35,376 bases of DNA from Meiothermus cerbereus DSM 11376 (GCF_000620065.1 NZ_JHVI01000032.1:1-35376), one strand, 5' to 3'. Shown: positions 7,723 to 16,168, counted from the first letter of the stretch. Notes: generated from the letters alone by a model not told the origin. Translations and numbers: made by a program.

Positions 7723-9399
7723 TCAAACCAGCCACACCACCCCATAGGGCGGTAGGCTGCCGGCGAAGTATTTGCCGCTAATCAGGTCGCGCCCCACCCG
7801 CTGGATGGGCTGGGGCCGGTTGGTCACGTTGATGTAGCAGCCCACCTGTTGGTCGCGGTAGCCCCGGATGATGCGCAGCACCTCCTTCGAGGCCATGATG
7901 GTCTGTGGTGCATTGGGATGAAAAGCCGGGTGAGACGCCCGCACCTTGAGCAGGTGGGTGAAGTGGGCCAGCACCTGGTGGGCGCGCGAGTGGGGATTGG
8001 AGAGCAGCCCATCGAGCTCCGGCCCGGTGAACTTGTGCCGGTTGAGGCGGCGGTTGATCCCGCTTTCTGCCAGGCCGGCATGGTCGGAGGGGGAACCAAA
8101 GAGGCTGTGGATGTAGACCCCTGGCACACCCTGCAAGCTCAGGAGAACGGCATTGGCGGCCATGAAGCGGGCAATCTTGAGGTCTTCGTCCTCATCGCTG
8201 TGCGGATGGTTGAGCGCATCAAATAGGGTCAGGCACAGTTCGTAGGGCACCGGGCCTTCCGGCGTGTCTTTGTAGTTGACCCGCCCTCCGTGATCGAGGG
8301 TCTGCTGAACGAGGGCAGCAATTTCTTCAGGCTCCAGAATGCCATTGGCGGGCACCACGCCCAGCCCATCATGCGAGGCCAGGAAGTTGAAAAAGGTGGT
8401 GCGCTCCGAGGGGGGCTCTAGGCCCGCTGCCCAGGCCGCAAGTTTGCTGGCATCGCCGGTGCGGAAGGTGTGCAGCACCAGCGGGGGCAGGGGGAACTGG
8501 TAGACCATCTGGGCCTCGTCGTGCCCGTTCCCAAAATACGAGATGTTGTCCTGGTGCGGTACGTTGGTCTCGGTAATCAGAACCACCTGCGGCGCGGTCG
8601 CATCCAGCACCAGCCGCATGAGCTTTACGATGCGGTGAGCGCCCTCGAGGTGCAGACAGGTGGTGCCCGGTTCTTTCCAGATGAAACCCACCGCGTCCAG
8701 GCGGATGAGGCCTGCGCCCTGCTGGACGTAAAACAAAAGCGCATCCAGCACCTCTAAAAGCACCTCGGGGTGGGCAAAGTTGAGGTCTACCTGATCGGTG
8801 GAGAAGGTCGTCCAGACCAGCTTTTCGCCGCTCTTGCTCTGGAACGGGGTAAGCAAGGGCAAAGCGCGGGGCCGGAAGACTTTGGAGAGGTCGGTGCCGG
8901 GCTCCACCGCGATGAAGTAGTTTTTGTAGCGGGGGTCGTCCTGCAAGAAAGCCTGGAACCACGGGCTCGAGGCCGAGACGTGGTTGCAGACCAGGTCGGC
9001 CATCAGGCGGAAGTCCTGGGCGATGGCCTGGATGTGCGCCCAGGTGCCCCACTCGGGCTTGACCTGTTTGAAGTCCACTACACTGAAGCCATCGTCGGAG
9101 GTATAGGGGTAGAAGGGCAGGATGTGCACCCCGGAGAACACCCCTTGCAGGTGCGCTTGCAAGAAGCGGTGCAGGGTTTGCAGGGGGGCCTCGCCGGCCT
9201 GGGTAATCTGGTCGGGGTAGGTGATGAGGATGGCGTCTTTTTCGCTCCAGATGGGCTGGGGCTGGGCGGCGGCAAGGTTTGGATAGCGCGCGAGCAGGGC
9301 CAGAAGCCGCTCCCCTACTTCTGACCCCCGGCCAGGGTAGAGGAACTCGAGGTGCTCCAGCATTTTTTGGTGTAGGTCGGTGGTGAGGGTTCGGGTCAT
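7723..9399 (-). CDS. GH13_18 sugar phosphorylase, probable glucosylglycerate phosphorylase
   Basis: The 558-residue enzyme belongs to the sucrose-phosphorylase-type subfamily of alpha-amylase family 13. The catalytic triad is readable: nucleophile D235 in LIRLDAVGF, acid/base E277 in LITETNVPH, and stabiliser D344 in FLASHDGLG. Early motifs HILPFYPYTSDDGFSVVDF and ADLVCNHVSASSPWF are also typical. Members split disaccharides with phosphate to give glucose 1-phosphate. Subfamily specificities include sucrose, glucosylglycerol and glucosylglycerate, the last described from Meiothermus as I recall. A GH63 glycerate-glycoside hydrolase gene next door favours glucosylglycerate. ATG 9399 is supported by GGAGGTGG about 10 nt upstream, and ATGA overlaps the GH63 stop, indicating translational coupling. 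Sucrose remains an alternative substrate. Confidence 0.82.
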   Translation of the reverse strand: MTRTLTTDLHQKMLEHLEFLYPGRGSEVGERLLALLARYPNLAAAQPQPIWSEKDAILITYPDQITQAGEAPLQTLHRFLQAHLQGVFSGVHILPFYPYTSDDGFSVVDFKQVKPEWGTWAHIQAIAQDFRLMADLVCNHVSASSPWFQAFLQDDPRYKNYFIAVEPGTDLSKVFRPRALPLLTPFQSKSGEKLVWTTFSTDQVDLNFAHPEVLLEVLDALLFYVQQGAGLIRLDAVGFIWKEPGTTCLHLEGAHRIVKLMRLVLDATAPQVVLITETNVPHQDNISYFGNGHDEAQMVYQFPLPPLVLHTFRTGDASKLAAWAAGLEPPSERTTFFNFLASHDGLGVVPANGILEPEEIAALVQQTLDHGGRVNYKDTPEGPVPYELCLTLFDALNHPHSDEDEDLKIARFMAANAVLLSLQGVPGVYIHSLFGSPSDHAGLAESGINRRLNRHKFTGPELDGLLSNPHSRAHQVLAHFTHLLKVRASHPAFHPNAPQTIMASKEVLRIIRGYRDQQVGCYINVTNRPQPIQRVGRDLISGKYFAGSLPPYGVVWLV

Positions 9400-10685
9400 G
9401 AGGCTTCGCCACCTCCAAGGCGGCTCCAAGCCAAGTATATGGCTGCCGTCCAGGAGAACGCCCCACCCCCCAGGCCTTGCCCGGTCTGGGGGTGGAAATA
9501 CTCGCTAAAGCCGGTAACTTCGCACAACTTCAGGGTGTCCTGGCGAATCCGCTCGGCCACTTGGGGGTAGCCGTACTCGGCAAAACCCAGGGCAATCAGG
9601 TAGTTGACCACCGCCCAGACCGGGCCGCGCCAGTAGCGCTGCGGTTCGAAGCGGGGGCTTTGGGGGTCGGTGCTGGGGACGAGGTAGCGCACCTGCCGGG
9701 CCCAGCCCTGGAGGGTCTCGTGCAGGCGCCCGGCCCTTTCCGGGCTGGCGGTTCCGGCATATAGAGGCAGAAAAGAGGCCGAGACCCCTACCCGGATGGG
9801 CTCGCCGGTGAGGAGGTCGCGGTTGAAATAGAGCCCTGCGGCCTCGTCCCACAGGCCCTCGATGCCCTGCCGGCTGGCCTCGAGCCACCCGGCGATTTCG
9901 CCTTCGTGGCCAAAACCAAACCGCTGGGAAAGCCACAGCAAATCATGGTTGGCCCGGTGCAGCACACAATCAATCAGTAGGCTGGCCACCCGAAAGGGAC
10001 CTTCTTGCAAGAGACGAAGCTGATCAAAATCCGCCCGCTTGTAGACCTCGAGCAAGGTCAGGAAGCGGTCGTACTCGGCCTGGTGGGGGCGCTGGCTGGG
10101 GTCTACGTGGGTGGTGTCGCGGCGGGTGTAGGGTGGAAGCGCCGGATCTACCTGCACCCTGGCGAGGGCCTCGTCCCAGGCCGGGCTGTTGTCGGCCCCG
10201 GTCTCCCAGGGGTGCAGCACGGTGACGAGGCCGGTGTTCTGGGGGTCGCGCTCGCGCTTGAACCAGCGGTGGTAGGCCAGAATTTTAGGGTAGAGCTGCC
10301 GGACTTTCTCCTGGGCCAAAGCCTGGTTTTGGGCCTGCTCGAGCATCCAGCGCACAAACGTTGCGACCACGGGCGGCTGGGTGATGGCAGAGGTAGGCGG
10401 GGTGCGCTTGACCCCCCAGCGCTCCGGGCCGGGGAAATAGGTGGGCTCGGGCCGGTGGAAGACGATGTGCGGCAGCATACCGTTCTCCCACTGCCCCTGG
10501 AAGAGCAGGTCGAACTCCGCCCAGGCCCGGGCTTCGTCAAACTGCATCCAGCCCAGGGCGGTAAAACCTGCATCCCACAGCCACTGAAACGGGTAAAGTC
10601 CGGCGGTGGGGATGGTGAAGCCCCCCCGGTCGTTGGCCTGAAGAATCCGACGGGCTTCTTGAACGAGGGTTTCCTGGATTTGCAT
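9396..10685 (-). CDS. GH63 mannosylglycerate/glucosylglycerate hydrolase-like
   Basis: The 429-residue protein has the (alpha/alpha)6 barrel pattern of GH63 enzymes acting on mannosyl- or glucosylglycerate. Landmarks are YPFQWLWDAGF near residue 31, WENGMLPHIVFH near 66, HPWETGADNSPAWD around 158-171 with D165 as probable catalytic acid, YWRGPVWAVVNYL near 340-350, and FSEYFHP (E395) followed by FSWTAA near the C-terminus. Such hydrolases release hexose and glycerate from the compatible solute. ATG 10685 is preferred over an upstream ATG at 10730: it lies 2 nt after the transporter ATPase stop and has GAGGT just before it. The gene overlaps the phosphorylase start by 4 nt. Specificity between the mannosyl and glucosyl form cannot be read from sequence. 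Confidence 0.82.
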   Translation of the reverse strand: MQIQETLVQEARRILQANDRGGFTIPTAGLYPFQWLWDAGFTALGWMQFDEARAWAEFDLLFQGQWENGMLPHIVFHRPEPTYFPGPERWGVKRTPPTSAITQPPVVATFVRWMLEQAQNQALAQEKVRQLYPKILAYHRWFKRERDPQNTGLVTVLHPWETGADNSPAWDEALARVQVDPALPPYTRRDTTHVDPSQRPHQAEYDRFLTLLEVYKRADFDQLRLLQEGPFRVASLLIDCVLHRANHDLLWLSQRFGFGHEGEIAGWLEASRQGIEGLWDEAAGLYFNRDLLTGEPIRVGVSASFLPLYAGTASPERAGRLHETLQGWARQVRYLVPSTDPQSPRFEPQRYWRGPVWAVVNYLIALGFAEYGYPQVAERIRQDTLKLCEVTGFSEYFHPQTGQGLGGGAFSWTAAIYLAWSRLGGGEAS

Positions 10686-10687
10686 GG

Positions 10688-11749
10688 CTACCTCACTGTG
10701 AGGGCCTGGCCGCTGCCGGGGTCGAGCCAACGCAGGCGATCGGGCTGGGGCTTGAACCAGAGGGTTTGTCCAGCTTTGACTTCGAAATCGGGGGGTACGG
10801 TGGCTTTGATATGTTGCTGGCCAAAGCTCAAGGTCAGCAGGAGGTGGGGTCCCAGGGGCTCCACCACCAGCACCTCGGCGGGGAAACTTTGCGGTTGCTG
10901 CATAGTAAAGGCTTCCAGGTCTTCGGGCCTTACGCCCAGCAAGACTTCGGGGCCGGATACCGCCGTGGGCAGATCCAGGGTGAGTGACTGAATCTTGGCT
11001 TGCTTGCCTTCGACCGGCAACTTCAAAAAATTCATGGGAGGACTACCAATAAAGCCACCCACAAAGGTATTGGCCGGCTCCTGATAGATTTTCATCGGTT
11101 CGTCGTACTGCACCACGTAGCCCGTGTTCATCACCGCAATACGGTCGGCTAGACTCATGGCCTCTACCTGGTCGTGGGTCACGTAGAGGGTGGTGGTGCG
11201 GCTCTCGGCCAGAAGGCGTTTGAGCTCGGCCCGCATCTCCAGGCGCAGCAGGGCATCCAGGTTGGACAAAGGCTCGTCCATCAGCAGCACCTCCGGCTCG
11301 ACCGCCAGGGCCCTCGCCACCGCCACCCGCTGGCGCTGCCCGCCGGAGAGCTGGGCGGGGTAGCGCCCCAGCAGGTTCTCGATGTGCATCAGGTTGGCGG
11401 CCCGCTCTACATTGGCCCTGATTTTTTCCGGTGTGGCCTTTTGCATCCGCAGACCAAAAGCGATGTTCTCGAGCACCGTAAGGTGGGGAAAAACCGCGTA
11501 GTTCTGGAATACCATGGCGATTTTGCGCGCGCGCGGGGGGAGTTCGGTCACATCCCGCTCGCCGATCCAGACCCGCCCCTTTTCGGCCTGCTCGAGGCCC
11601 GCAATGATGCGCAAGAGGGTGGTCTTACCGCAGCCCGAGGGCCCCAGCAGCACCACGAATTCCTGGTCGCGCACCTCGAGCGAAACCCCATTCAGGGCCT
11701 TGAACTTACCAAAGGTTTTCTCGATATTTTCAACTCGGATGGAAGCCAT
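10688..11749 (-). CDS. ABC sugar transporter ATPase (MalK/UgpC type)
   Basis: This 353-residue ATPase powers the transporter encoded by the preceding genes. Walker A is GPSGCGKTT (36-44), the Q-loop lies in VFQNYAVFPHL (80-90), the signature is LSGGQ (134-138), Walker B is LLMDEP (155-160) and the H-loop His is H192 in YVTHDQ. Residues from about 235 form the C-terminal OB-fold (TOBE) domain typical of MalK-type proteins (PPMNFLKLPV, LGVRPEDLEAF), which in this family contacts permeases and sometimes regulators. ATG 11749 has AGGAGG 4 nt upstream, so the longer reading frame up to 11878 is not used. It follows the second permease gene after 55 nt. Presence of the subunit in the operon suggests a dedicated rather than shared ATPase. 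Confidence 0.94.
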   Translation of the reverse strand: MASIRVENIEKTFGKFKALNGVSLEVRDQEFVVLLGPSGCGKTTLLRIIAGLEQAEKGRVWIGERDVTELPPRARKIAMVFQNYAVFPHLTVLENIAFGLRMQKATPEKIRANVERAANLMHIENLLGRYPAQLSGGQRQRVAVARALAVEPEVLLMDEPLSNLDALLRLEMRAELKRLLAESRTTTLYVTHDQVEAMSLADRIAVMNTGYVVQYDEPMKIYQEPANTFVGGFIGSPPMNFLKLPVEGKQAKIQSLTLDLPTAVSGPEVLLGVRPEDLEAFTMQQPQSFPAEVLVVEPLGPHLLLTLSFGQQHIKATVPPDFEVKAGQTLWFKPQPDRLRWLDPGSGQALTVR

Positions 11750-11804
11750 AAACCTCCTAAAGAGCCAAGAGCACAGGCGTAGATTCTTTCTGGCCTGCCA
11801 CGCT

Positions 11805-12605
11805 TTACCGGTTGGCAATGCCCCACAGCGTAAACAAATAGCGACGAATGATAAAAATGAAGACCAGGGCCGGCACAATCAGGAAGAAGCCACCTGCAAA
11901 GCGGAAGGGCAGGGGGGAGTCGTTGAGCGAGGTGAGCAGGAAGGCCGGTAGGGTACGCTCGCGCAGGGTGAGCAAGGTAGCGGCGAACACCTCGTTCCAC
12001 GAGATCACAAAGGCAAAAATGGCCGTGGCTGCTAGTCCCGGCAGGGCCAATGGCAGCACCACCCGCAAAAAGGCCTGGATGCGGTTGCAGCCCAGGGTCC
12101 AGGCCGCTTCTTCCAACTCTTTGGGGATGCCCAGAAACAGGCTGCTGGTCACCAGCACTGCAAAGGGCAGGGCCAAGGCGGTGTGTACCAGCGCTACCCC
12201 AAAGGCGGTGTCGTAGATGCCCAACTGGATGAACTGTACCGCCAGCGGAATCGCCAGAATAGCCAGGGGAAACGCCCTTGTCATCAGAATCAGCAGGCGG
12301 TAGGCGTCGGCACCCGCAAAACGATAGCGGGCCAGGGCATAGCCGGCGGGGGCCCCCAGCAACACCGAAAAAACCAGGGTCATGGCGGCCACGGTCAGGC
12401 TGTTGCGGATGGCTTTCCACACCCCCTCCACGCCAAAAAAGAAGGTCAGGGTTTCTAAAGAGAACTGCTGGGGCAAGAGCCCTTTGGGCCAGGCAAACAC
12501 CGAAGGGCGATCGCTAAAGGCCAGGGTGGTAATCAGGAAGATGGGAATCAGCACCCACAACACCAGCACGATGGCCAAAAACATGTAGAAAAGACGCAGG
12601 TTCAT
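11805..12605 (-). CDS. ABC sugar transporter permease (MalG type)
   Basis: The 266-residue inner-membrane protein has six predicted helices. It carries the cytoplasmic EAA loop KELEEAAWTLGCNRIQAFLRVVLPLALPG near residues 165-195, which docks onto the ATPase. An N-terminal helix followed by a short periplasmic stretch (FSDRPSVFAWPKGLLP) matches the MalG/second-permease type of carbohydrate uptake transporters (CUT1). Its ATG overlaps the TGA of the first permease gene (ATGA), so translation is coupled. It should form the channel heterodimer with that protein. Substrate specificity is not visible here and is inferred from the glycosidase genes of the operon. Confidence 0.93.
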   Translation of the reverse strand: MNLRLFYMFLAIVLVLWVLIPIFLITTLAFSDRPSVFAWPKGLLPQQFSLETLTFFFGVEGVWKAIRNSLTVAAMTLVFSVLLGAPAGYALARYRFAGADAYRLLILMTRAFPLAILAIPLAVQFIQLGIYDTAFGVALVHTALALPFAVLVTSSLFLGIPKELEEAAWTLGCNRIQAFLRVVLPLALPGLAATAIFAFVISWNEVFAATLLTLRERTLPAFLLTSLNDSPLPFRFAGGFFLIVPALVFIFIIRRYLFTLWGIANR

Positions 12606-13453
12606 GCGGCACCCTCCTGCTTAGAGCGCATCAGTCGCAAATAAAGTAGTGTGGCAACCACCGAGATGCCCAAAATGATGACCGAGTAAGCAGCCGCAAC
12701 CCCCGGATTTTGATAGGCGTTGTACCAGTAGTAGGCTTCCCCCGCCAGCACCGGCAGGTTGCGCCCACCCAGCGCGACCACCACTGCAAACACCTCGAGG
12801 GCCAGGATGGTGCGCAGAATCAAGGCTACTTGTAGGCTGGGCATCAAGAGCGGCAGGGTGACCTTCCAGAAGCGCTGCCAGGGGGTGGCCCCGAACACCT
12901 CGGCGGCCTCGCTGTATTCTTTAGGAATAAGCTGCAAGCCCGCCACCAGAATCACAAACACGATGGCGGTAGCCCGCCAGACCTCGGCCGCCACCACCGC
13001 CACAAAAATCATCAGGGGGGTCTCGTAGCTCAGCCACAACTGCGGTTGCTGTATTATGCCAATGCCCTGCAAGAAGCTATTGAGATATCCACGCTCGGTA
13101 AAAATTGCCAGCCAGACGATGCCGGCGGCCAGGTCGGAAATGCCCAACGGGATGGTCCACACATACAAAAACAGGTCGCGGCCCTTGGTGAGGCCTCCCA
13201 GCAGCATGGCCATGCCCAGGGCCAACACCACCTGTAAGGGCACAATCACCACCGTCAGGAGCAAGGTGTACTTGAGGGCATCGCGGAAGTAAAGGTCGGC
13301 GGCCATGCGCTGGAAGTTCTCGAGCGTCCACTGCCCCCCGCTGCCCCGCACCGACAAGAGCAGGGCTTCCAGGAGCGGCCAAGCGAACAAAAACAACAAA
13401 AACAGCACGCTCGGCAAGATGAGCACGTAGGGGATATACCGTTCACTACGCAT
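12602..13453 (-). CDS. ABC sugar transporter permease (MalF type)
   Basis: The 283-residue protein begins MRSERYIPYVLILPSVLFLLFLFAWPLLEALLLS, the usual start of the first permease of CUT1 carbohydrate transporters, and has six predicted helices. The EAA motif is KEYSEAAEVFGATPWQRFWKVTLPLLMPS near residues 180-208. I chose ATG 13453 because the first helix starts right after it; the frame extends to 13552 but that segment lies in a structured leader. The ribosome binding site is weak (AAAGGG). It is separated by 281 nt from the binding-protein gene, an unusually long gap for this operon, and the gap holds two hairpins. Such a break between binding protein and permease genes often lowers permease expression relative to the binding protein. 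Confidence 0.93.
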   Translation of the reverse strand: MRSERYIPYVLILPSVLFLLFLFAWPLLEALLLSVRGSGGQWTLENFQRMAADLYFRDALKYTLLLTVVIVPLQVVLALGMAMLLGGLTKGRDLFLYVWTIPLGISDLAAGIVWLAIFTERGYLNSFLQGIGIIQQPQLWLSYETPLMIFVAVVAAEVWRATAIVFVILVAGLQLIPKEYSEAAEVFGATPWQRFWKVTLPLLMPSLQVALILRTILALEVFAVVVALGGRNLPVLAGEAYYWYNAYQNPGVAAAYSVIILGISVVATLLYLRLMRSKQEGAA

Positions 13454-13490
13454 TGAACCCTTTCCCTTCGTTCCCGTATCGGGTGACGGC

Positions 13491-13538
13491 GCTTGGATGG
13501 AAAGGGGCCGGTAGTTGGGATTACCGACCCCTCCAAGC
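13491..13538 (-). other. Long imperfect hairpin in front of the first permease gene
   Basis: Nested inverted repeats are present: GCTTGG (13491-13496) pairs with CCAAGC (13533-13538), GGGG with CCCC, and GGTA with TACC around a short loop. The structure would form in the transcript about 40 nt upstream of the permease start. No U-tract follows, so it is not a standard intrinsic terminator. It could slow transcription, protect the upstream binding-protein message or limit translation. Confidence 0.5.
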
Positions 13539-13649
13539 GGGTCAAATCGCACCGGTGGCTATTGCGGCTTGTCAGCACCCAACCCGTGTTGCTCGCAAAA
13601 CCTCAAAGGTCGGTGCCTTCAGCTTTCCGCCCTATCGCGGTCTTCGCTA

Positions 13650-13676
13650 TTTTTGCCGCTAGGAGCAGCGGAAAAA
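13650..13676 (-). other. Ten-base-pair hairpin after the binding-protein gene
   Basis: Five T (13650-13654) and CCGCT (13656-13660) pair with AGCGG (13667-13671) and five A (13672-13676) around a six-base loop, with one unpaired G at 13655. It lies 58 nt beyond the stop of the binding-protein gene in transcript direction. It lacks a trailing U-run on the minus strand, so a role in RNA stability or partial attenuation is more likely than full termination. Confidence 0.5.
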
Positions 13677-13734
13677 CAATCCTGGAACAGCACTTGTCCT
13701 GATTGGAATTGCGCCATTCTTTCTGAAGACCGCT

Positions 13735-15024
13735 CTAGTTCACCGGGCAAGCCCCGCTGCTGACAGGGTCGGGCGACCAGCACGGAGCCCGGGTTTCGTT
13801 CATGATGCGGCGCAGGTTGCCGGCTTCGCTGTCGAGTACCCGCCGCACGTCCTCGTTGCGCAACACGATGCGGGCGAAGGTGTCCTGGAAGACCTTGTTG
13901 TACTCCCCGCCCCTGGCGCCCAGGCCCACCGGCAGCAGGCTGGGCAGGGCCACGTTGCTCTGGGCCTGCCGCGCGATGGCATCGGCGCCCATGCGAATGC
14001 CTTGGGGCAGGTTGTCGGGCAGGCGCACCTGAATGACGGGGAAGAAGCCGTTTTGCACCAGGGTGGTGATCTGCACCTCGGGGCGGGTCAGGTACTCGAT
14101 GACAGCCACGGCGGCGGCCCGGTTGGGGCTGCCCTTGGGGATGGCCAGCCCGGCCAGCACCGGCATAAAGCCCCGTCCATAGGGCCCAATGGGGGCGGGG
14201 AAGGCCACAAACTCGTTGGGTTTCTGGTTCAGGGCATCGCGCAGGCGGGCGATGTGATCCCAGGCGATCCAGACCTCACCCGCCAGCAGCGGCTCTTGCA
14301 TGAAGTCGTAGCTGGTGGACTGGGGGTTCACGTGCTGCCAGAGGTTTTTGAACTCGAGCCACATGCTCTCGGCCTCATCGCTCCTAAACTTGGTCACCGC
14401 GCTCTTGGTGTACGAGGGGTACAAGTAGCCCTGGGTAAAGCGGTGCATCAGGCCGCGGGGGCCTGCCGGAAAGCCCAGCATGCGTCGCCCGGTGGCCCGC
14501 TGGATGTTGGCGGCCCACTCCTTGAGCTGGGTGTAGGTGAGTGTATTGACGTTGGCCCCCGCCGGCAGATACTGCAGGGCCTGCCGATTGGCGACCATAA
14601 TGTAGGTGGCCTGCATCCAGGGGATATAGAGCTGGTTGCCTGTGCCCATCTTGCCCAGGTTCACGAAAGTCTGCGAAAACCGCCGGTCTTTGAGCTGGGC
14701 CATCACATCGTCTACGGTGTCCAGCGCTCCAGCCGCAATGAGCGGGGGGAAGTCGCCGTGCAGGCCCCCGGCCAGGCCCACGTTCACCCGGCCTGCGCGA
14801 ACTTCGGAAAGAATGCGGTTGGTGAAGGGAGCGTTGTCCTCGGGGATAAACTCCACCCGCCCCTGAAAATCCTTCAGGATCACCTGCCGCATCCGCTGGG
14901 CTTCCTCGATGGGGGTGAACTGCGTAGAGACAAACAGCAGCGAGGCCGTCTGTTGCGCCAGTACCCCGGATAGCACCAACAAGGTGCCCAAGAGACCCAA
15001 CCACAACCACTTGCTCTTCTTCAT
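13735..15024 (-). CDS. ABC transporter sugar-binding protein (family 1)
   Basis: The 429-residue secreted protein starts with a signal peptide (MKKSKWLWLGLLGTLLVLSGVLAQ). There is no lipobox Cys, so it may be soluble in the periplasm. The fold pattern of CUT1 solute-binding proteins is seen in RMRQVILKDFQGRVEFIPED near the start, GNQLYIPWMQATYIMVANRQAL near residue 130, and AGLAIPKGSPNRAAAVAVIEYLTRPE near residue 295. Two Cys near the C-terminus (PCWSPDPVSSGACPVN) could form a disulfide. AAAGGAGG lies just before ATG 15024, a strong ribosome binding site. The gene starts 12 nt after the lacI-type gene and is followed by the two permeases and the ATPase. The ligand is probably glucosylglycerate, mannosylglycerate or another alpha-glucoside, by context only. 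Confidence 0.9.
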   Translation of the reverse strand: MKKSKWLWLGLLGTLLVLSGVLAQQTASLLFVSTQFTPIEEAQRMRQVILKDFQGRVEFIPEDNAPFTNRILSEVRAGRVNVGLAGGLHGDFPPLIAAGALDTVDDVMAQLKDRRFSQTFVNLGKMGTGNQLYIPWMQATYIMVANRQALQYLPAGANVNTLTYTQLKEWAANIQRATGRRMLGFPAGPRGLMHRFTQGYLYPSYTKSAVTKFRSDEAESMWLEFKNLWQHVNPQSTSYDFMQEPLLAGEVWIAWDHIARLRDALNQKPNEFVAFPAPIGPYGRGFMPVLAGLAIPKGSPNRAAAVAVIEYLTRPEVQITTLVQNGFFPVIQVRLPDNLPQGIRMGADAIARQAQSNVALPSLLPVGLGARGGEYNKVFQDTFARIVLRNEDVRRVLDSEAGNLRRIMNETRAPCWSPDPVSSGACPVN

Positions 15025-15036
15025 GCCTTCCTCCTT

Positions 15037-16083
15037 TTATGTTTGCGGTGGCCCATCCGACCCCCGCAGAACCAACTCAGGAACCCAGACCTCCTGTAGC
15101 TGCGAAACCGGCGCTCCGGCCAGCCGATCCAATAACATCTTCACCAGCCGCTTGCCGGTATCCCGGAAGGGCTGGTGCACGGTAGAAAGGGGGGGATCGG
15201 TGTATTGTGCCTGAGGAATGTCGTCGTAGCCGATGACCGAGACTTCCTGCCCGCCTTTGAGCCCTCGCTCCCGCAAGGCCCGCAAAACCCCGATGGCCAT
15301 GAGGTCGTTGGCGCACAGCAGAGCGGTGGGGATGTCGGAGGTATCCAAGAGCTTTTGGGCCAGGTGGTAGCCGCTTTCCTCGCTCAGGTCGCCTTCTACC
15401 ACCCAGGTGGGACGAATGGGTATCCTGGCTTCGGCCATGGCTTGCTGGAAGCCGGCCCGGCGGTGCGCAGCGAAGTTGAGCTCGTGGGGGGCGCCGATGT
15501 AGGCGATGCGGCGGTGGCCCAGACCCAGCAGATGCTTGGTGGCGAGGTAGAAGCCTTGTTGCCCGTCTATGTCCAGATAAGGATAAGGGGTGGTGATGAG
15601 GTCGCTACGCCCGTGGGCAACGAAGGGGATGTTGTGCTCGAGCAGATAAGCAATACGCTCATCCTGGCGGCGGGTACGGGCCACCACCAGGCCCTCGACC
15701 CGTTTACCCTCCACCAAGCGCCGGTAACAGGCCAGTTCTTCCGAGCCGGGCGGGCAGGTTGCTACCAGCAAATCCAGTCCGGCATCGGAGAGTCCTTCGC
15801 CCAGCCCGGCCAATAGCTCCAGAAAAAACGAATCGGCAAAACGGCCTGGCGGTGAGGGAATCACCAGGCCGATGGTCTCGGCACGGCCCTTGCGCAGGCG
15901 CTTGCCATTTGGATTGGGACGGTAGCCCAGGCGGGTCGCAATCTCCATCACCCGTGTGCGGGTCTGGGGGCTGACCCGATCGGGGTTGTTGAGCACCCTC
16001 GAGACCGTTGCAATGGATACCCCCGCCTCTTGCGCCACGCGGCGGATATCTACTGCCAGGGGGGTGGGTTTGCGGCTAGACAT
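15037..16083 (-). CDS. LacI family transcriptional regulator
   Basis: The 348-residue repressor has an N-terminal helix-turn-helix at about residues 12-31 (DIRRVAQEAGVSIATVSRVL) and a hinge near 56-66 (RPNPNGKRLRKG). A periplasmic-binding-protein-like effector domain follows (TIGLVIPSPPGRFADSFF, ALLCANDLMAIGVLRAL, VSVIGYDDIPQA). ATG 16083 is chosen because the DNA-binding domain begins there and GGAG lies 7 nt upstream; the frame extends to 16182 across the promoter. It is the first gene of the sugar operon, 12 nt before the binding-protein gene. A LacI-type operator lies 41-52 nt upstream of its start, so it should repress the whole operon including itself. Release would be by the transported sugar or a breakdown product. 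Confidence 0.93.
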   Translation of the reverse strand: MSSRKPTPLAVDIRRVAQEAGVSIATVSRVLNNPDRVSPQTRTRVMEIATRLGYRPNPNGKRLRKGRAETIGLVIPSPPGRFADSFFLELLAGLGEGLSDAGLDLLVATCPPGSEELACYRRLVEGKRVEGLVVARTRRQDERIAYLLEHNIPFVAHGRSDLITTPYPYLDIDGQQGFYLATKHLLGLGHRRIAYIGAPHELNFAAHRRAGFQQAMAEARIPIRPTWVVEGDLSEESGYHLAQKLLDTSDIPTALLCANDLMAIGVLRALRERGLKGGQEVSVIGYDDIPQAQYTDPPLSTVHQPFRDTGKRLVKMLLDRLAGAPVSQLQEVWVPELVLRGSDGPPQT

Positions 16084-16124
16084 AGGGAGCTCCGGTGTAG
16101 GTAAGAGCTTCTCCAGTACATGAT

Positions 16125-16136
16125 GTAAACGTTTTC
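16125..16136 (-). promoter_or_regulatory. LacI-family operator of the sugar operon
   Basis: GTAAACGTTTTC is a near-perfect palindrome with a central CG: five of six positions pair across the dyad. It matches the general form of LacI/GalR/CcpA operators. It starts 3 nt downstream of the proposed -10 box and so covers the transcription start, a classic repressor position. Confidence 0.7.
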
Positions 16137-16139
16137 CAC

Positions 16140-16168
16140 AATCTACTACTGCCCCTCCATTTTTGCAA
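16140..16168 (-). promoter_or_regulatory. Promoter of the lacI-sugar operon
   Basis: On the minus strand TTGCAA (16163-16168) is a candidate -35 box and TAGATT (16140-16145) a candidate -10 box, separated by 17 nt. Each matches four of six sigma-70/SigA consensus positions. The operator follows at once. No other promoter is evident before the downstream genes, which fits a single operon. Confidence 0.55.

Noticed and set aside
7710-7733. GGCTGG/CCAGCC inverted repeat between the convergent YhhN and GH13 genes as a terminator
   Set aside because: The stem is only six base pairs, overlaps coding sequence of the GH13 gene and has no T-tract on either strand.
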